Assembly (NCBI GenBank): GCA_964503045.1 | Contig: CAZCZI010000039.1 | Span: forward strand, 1 to 64,000 | Direction: 5' to 3' | DNA length: 64,000 nt | From: CAYZJR01 sp964503045 | Lineage (GTDB): Bacteria; Cyanobacteriota; Vampirovibrionia; Obscuribacterales; Obscuribacteraceae | In this document: positions 60,868-64,000 of the stretch, piece after piece | How positions within the stretch are numbered: position 1 is the first letter of the stretch | How the letters are laid out: the number at the start of each line of letters is the position of its first letter | Made by a program: the position numbers and the translations under genes | Notes under the pieces: model-generated | The model's database searches: none | The model's input: only the letters and a program-made list of their open reading frames with translations | Told to the model about the DNA's origin: nothing

Positions 60868-62637
60868 ATGAAAAAGCAACTGAAACTTTCAACGCGCTTA
60901 TCATTAGTCCCGTTTGTAGTCACCTATTTTGTAGGAACATCAGCCATGTCAGAGCCTGCAACACCTCTTAATTCTGTCGCAAGAATGCCTGTGCGCGAGG
61001 TAACTGTTTTCAAAGACGGACACGCCTTCGTCTTGCACGAGGGCGAGATGCCGACCGAAGACGGCGGCAACGTGGTGATCGATCAGCTGCCTACTCCGGT
61101 TTTGGGAACTTTCTGGCCGTACTCCAGCCAGAAGGGTACGCGTTTAACATCCGTCGTTGCCGGAAAGCGCAGAGTTTTGATACCGCGGACGGCACTAACG
61201 CTACAGCAGTTGATTGAAGCGAATCCTGGTGCTGAAGTGAAAGTGGAGGAACTGTCGGGAGCTGGAACGAACGCAAAAACAGTCACTTACGATGCCACGT
61301 TGATTGGTGTCCCTGTTCGCAGTTCAGATGAGTTGGAGGAAACGAGCCCGAGAGATGGTTCTGAACAATTGCCGCAGAAGGGCAGCGTTGTGATGTTGAA
61401 AACGGATTCCGGCGTAGCGGTTCTACCGATCGATCGCGTTCAAACGATAACTTTCAAGGGTTCTCATAAGCAGAAGGTCTCAGATGAAGAGTTTCGCACA
61501 TTGCTCAGTCTTAAACTGAAGTGGGACAATAATCCCGATAAATCTGCCAACGTCGGCATGATCTATCTGCAAAAAGGATTGCGTTGGATTCCGAGCTATA
61601 AAGTCAATCTCCATTCTGATGGTGCAGCAGACATAAAACTGCAAGCCACTCTGGTAAACGAGCTGACCGATCTCAAAGATGTTTCCGCACATCTGGTTGT
61701 CGGGGTCCCCAGCTTCGCCTTTGAAGACCAGATCGATCCAATGGCGATTCAAAAGACAATTGCTGAACTGTCTGCACATTACAATGCGAATGCAAGAATG
61801 GCTCGCGGTATGTCCAATGCAATAATGTCGCAAGTCGCCTCTCCAGGGATGAATGTCGAAGGCGCTGATGCTGCCGGTATCGGCCCGGAAGTATCACCCG
61901 GCGGCGAGAAGAATGAAGATCTCTTTGTCTTTACGGCGAATCACATTACGTTAAAGAAGGGGCAACGGATGGTTGTTCCCATTGCAGAGTATTCTCTCAA
62001 GTATAAAGATCTTTATCAGCTGGAGATACCGTTTACGCCACCACCTGAGGTGCGCATGAGTTATCGTCCACCTGATGCGGAGTTGGCAAAGCTTACGTCT
62101 GTTCCCAAAGTGATGCATAAGATCAGATTGACCAACAAATCTACCTTCCCCCTGACGACAGCCCCTGCACTGATACTGAAAAACGACAAGCTGATATCTC
62201 AAGGAATGATGACCTATGCGGGTATCAATGGAAACGCTGATCTCTCGTTGACCACGGCAGTGGACATTGGTGTGGAGAAAACAGAGACCGAGACCAAGAG
62301 AACCGCTGATGCGATCAAGTGGCAGGGAGACTCCTACGGAAAAGTGGATTTGACCGGCAAGATAAAGCTGACGAACTTCAGTGGCAAACCAGTGAACATC
62401 GAAGTGAAGCGGCTAGTGCTCGGTAAAGTCGGCACAGTGGCAGATAACGGAAAGGTCGAAATGCTCAATGTGTTTGAAGATCTCAGAACGACCTCGGATT
62501 CTGAGAGATGGAGGTGGTATGACTGGCCGCACTGGTGGACTCGCGTCAACTCCATTAGCCAGGCTGTGTGGAACCTCGAGTTGGCGCCAGGCAAGGCCCA
62601 GGAACTGAACTATGACTGGTACTACTACTGGCGTTAA
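60868..62637 (+). CDS. secreted DUF4139-like protein
   Basis: 589 residues from ATG 60868, which opens a signal peptide (KKQLKLSTRLSLVPFVVTYF, cleavage near TSA); the in-frame extension to 60727 is not used. The mature protein begins PVREVTVFKDGHAFVLHEGEM and VVIDQLPTPVLGTFWPYS, the pattern of DUF4140/DUF4139 (mucoidy-inhibitor-like) proteins. LRWIPSYKVNLHSDGAADIKLQATLVNELTDLKDVSAHLVVGVP is the main DUF4139 block. GKIKLTNFSGKPVNIEVKRLVLGKV and the final LELAPGKAQELNYDWYYYW are beta strands of the C-terminal domain. Probably periplasmic or surface-bound; activity unknown. Confidence 0.75.
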   Translation: MKKQLKLSTRLSLVPFVVTYFVGTSAMSEPATPLNSVARMPVREVTVFKDGHAFVLHEGEMPTEDGGNVVIDQLPTPVLGTFWPYSSQKGTRLTSVVAGKRRVLIPRTALTLQQLIEANPGAEVKVEELSGAGTNAKTVTYDATLIGVPVRSSDELEETSPRDGSEQLPQKGSVVMLKTDSGVAVLPIDRVQTITFKGSHKQKVSDEEFRTLLSLKLKWDNNPDKSANVGMIYLQKGLRWIPSYKVNLHSDGAADIKLQATLVNELTDLKDVSAHLVVGVPSFAFEDQIDPMAIQKTIAELSAHYNANARMARGMSNAIMSQVASPGMNVEGADAAGIGPEVSPGGEKNEDLFVFTANHITLKKGQRMVVPIAEYSLKYKDLYQLEIPFTPPPEVRMSYRPPDAELAKLTSVPKVMHKIRLTNKSTFPLTTAPALILKNDKLISQGMMTYAGINGNADLSLTTAVDIGVEKTETETKRTADAIKWQGDSYGKVDLTGKIKLTNFSGKPVNIEVKRLVLGKVGTVADNGKVEMLNVFEDLRTTSDSERWRWYDWPHWWTRVNSISQAVWNLELAPGKAQELNYDWYYYWR

Positions 62638-62672
62638 ATTCACACTGAACCTCGCGACGGGAAGCATCTTAG

Positions 62673-63980
62673 CTAGTAGCCCGTTCCCTTGATTCTCGAA
62701 AGAAGCATGCCTGCTGCTGGCCCTTCAGCTCCTTCGACTGAAACAAAGAGTTCGCTCAATCGTCGCAGTTCCTTTCCCATTCCAGAAAGAACAGACGAGT
62801 GCGGCAAGTTGTCTTTGAGGTACTTCCCAACCGTCAGACAGAATTCTGCTGTCAGCAATTTCCTGTGATTCATCTCGGTGAGAACGTGAAAAGCCTCTCT
62901 CAGCGGCCCATCACCTTTGCGCTCGCTGGTGCATGATTTCTGCACGAGCGAGAGTGTTTGCCGTTCTAGGCACCACTTCAAGTTTTCTGATTTTGATCCG
63001 TCGAGAGACTCAAGCAGCTCCTTTGCGGCATTGAATTTCCCTTGCCTCACCCATCTCCGTGCAATCTTTACTTGCACTTCTCTCAAAGGTTTTTCTGATG
63101 CTAGTGAGTTTCTTAGTTTTTCGAGTTCTCTTTCAATTTCATCAACTCTGGCGAAACCGGCGAAGCAATCGAGTTGCTCAAGAGTCTTTGCTTTATTGTT
63201 TTTCTTGAATAGGTCGTAAGCGAGTCGATAAACTTTTGACAGTTGCTCGTCTGCGTCACTGCGTTTTTCTTCGATTCTGCATGCAGTCAGATAGCAAAAG
63301 TCCCCGGCGTTTTCGACCTTCACGACGAACTCTTGAGTGAGTTCTTGCATTGCAGCAAGTAGATGGTCGAGGTCTTTTGGAAGAGAATCAATCTGGTGGA
63401 GTGCGTTGCCGCTGTCTTCGCTGAGAAACAATGCGAGGGACAGACCTAGCACTGCTTTGGTATGCGTAAGCGAGCCCGATGCGCACGAATTTTTTGCTTT
63501 CGTAAAAGAATCGAGTGCCGCCGTTATCCTGCGATTGTGCAGCTGAAACTTTCCCTGACCAATGAGAGAATCTGCAAGCGCAGAGGTTTTGGGTAACTGC
63601 AATTCATCAGGGTTTGCAACAGACTCTGCATCAGGCTCTGATTCTAATTCCGCCTCCTGGTCAGTTTCACTTATCAACACTGCCACTGCCTCAAACGGAT
63701 TTCTGCTTTGCTGCTGCGGTTCTGCTGAGGGGCGTTTTTCGGCAAGCACCGTTTCGTATGTTTTCAACTGTTTAACGTTGTCGCTGTCTGCGCCTTCAAC
63801 AGTTGCGATGCATGCAACCAAACTTTCTATCCATCTCCTAAACGATCGACCGCGAACCAATCCCCAACTGCATACTTGGTTGGTAATTTCGTTTGTCATT
63901 GAGGGCGCGAGTTTGTCTTGTTTAGCCAGTTCTTCGAGATGGTCGAGTGCGGTTCTCAGTTTTCCATAATCGTTGATCAT
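62673..63980 (-). CDS. TPR-like helical protein, start uncertain at window edge
   Basis: 435 residues from ATG 63980; the frame stays open to the window end, so the true start may lie outside. The N-terminal third is helical with a Gln/Glu/Ser-rich linker (about 95-130). The middle part has TPR-like units (SLIGQGKFQLHNRRITAALDSFTKA, YRLAYDLFKKNNKAKTLEQLDCF, IARRWVRQGKFNAAKELLESLDG). The C-terminus (about 370-435) is helical. No signal peptide in the visible part. Function unknown. Confidence 0.6.
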   Translation of the reverse strand: MINDYGKLRTALDHLEELAKQDKLAPSMTNEITNQVCSWGLVRGRSFRRWIESLVACIATVEGADSDNVKQLKTYETVLAEKRPSAEPQQQSRNPFEAVAVLISETDQEAELESEPDAESVANPDELQLPKTSALADSLIGQGKFQLHNRRITAALDSFTKAKNSCASGSLTHTKAVLGLSLALFLSEDSGNALHQIDSLPKDLDHLLAAMQELTQEFVVKVENAGDFCYLTACRIEEKRSDADEQLSKVYRLAYDLFKKNNKAKTLEQLDCFAGFARVDEIERELEKLRNSLASEKPLREVQVKIARRWVRQGKFNAAKELLESLDGSKSENLKWCLERQTLSLVQKSCTSERKGDGPLREAFHVLTEMNHRKLLTAEFCLTVGKYLKDNLPHSSVLSGMGKELRRLSELFVSVEGAEGPAAGMLLSRIKGTGY

Positions 63981-64000
63981 GTCGCCATGACCTTTGCCCA

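Overview
The window is bacterial chromosomal DNA of roughly even base composition. It has one scaffold gap (100 N at 21749-21848) and no rRNA, tRNA, phage, IS or CRISPR locus that I can see. Gene content suggests a cyanobacterium-related, non-photosynthetic lineage such as Candidatus Obscuribacterales (Melainabacteria/Vampirovibrionia): three Uma2-type nuclease genes, many TPR and HEAT proteins, secreted TPR-caspase proteins, EF-hand proteins, a TPR-tailed Ser/Thr kinase, and aerobic metabolism (xanthine dehydrogenase, citrate synthase). This assignment is inference; no marker gene settles it.

Layout. 0-9 kb: HEAT protein, leucine-rich-repeat-variant protein, a giant CPBP-type membrane protease with an internal duplication, and a choloylglycine-hydrolase-like gene broken by a one-base frameshift. 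9-15 kb: a large unknown protein, a three-gene ribose-type sugar ABC transporter operon and a Uma2 gene. 15-19 kb: a tightly overlapping glycosyltransferase/methyltransferase operon. 19-24 kb: SulP permease plus universal stress protein, then an EF-hand protein interrupted by the N gap. 24-33 kb: two tandem secreted TPR-caspase proteins, further TPR or membrane proteins, an aldo/keto reductase, and a strong palindrome between convergent genes. 33-40 kb: HAD hydrolase, EF-hand protein and an xdhA-xdhB-xdhC operon. 40-48 kb: mostly hydrolases (prolyl oligopeptidase, acyltransferase, alpha/beta hydrolase, lipase). 48-57 kb: a patchwork with two near-identical Uma2 cassettes flanking an RND pump fragment, a TPR kinase and a TPR protein, plus gene remnants and a sterol-desaturase-like enzyme. 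57-64 kb: small unknown genes, citrate synthase, a DUF4139-like secreted protein and a TPR-like protein.

The most interesting non-coding signals are: (i) a 60-bp dispersed repeat that carries the promoter of one Uma2 gene and recurs as an orphan near 9.4 kb; (ii) identical promoter/inverted-repeat elements in front of the two other Uma2 genes; (iii) a 38-bp near-perfect palindrome at 31.7 kb with a competing hairpin; (iv) a shared upstream box before the lipase and kinase genes; (v) a small tandem array that supplies stop codons to two convergent genes. The most interesting protein observations are the duplicated CPBP protein, the tandem secreted caspases with a low-complexity insert just after the catalytic Cys in one copy, and the EF-hand module proteins. 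I do not see a complete, clearly new defence or secretion system.
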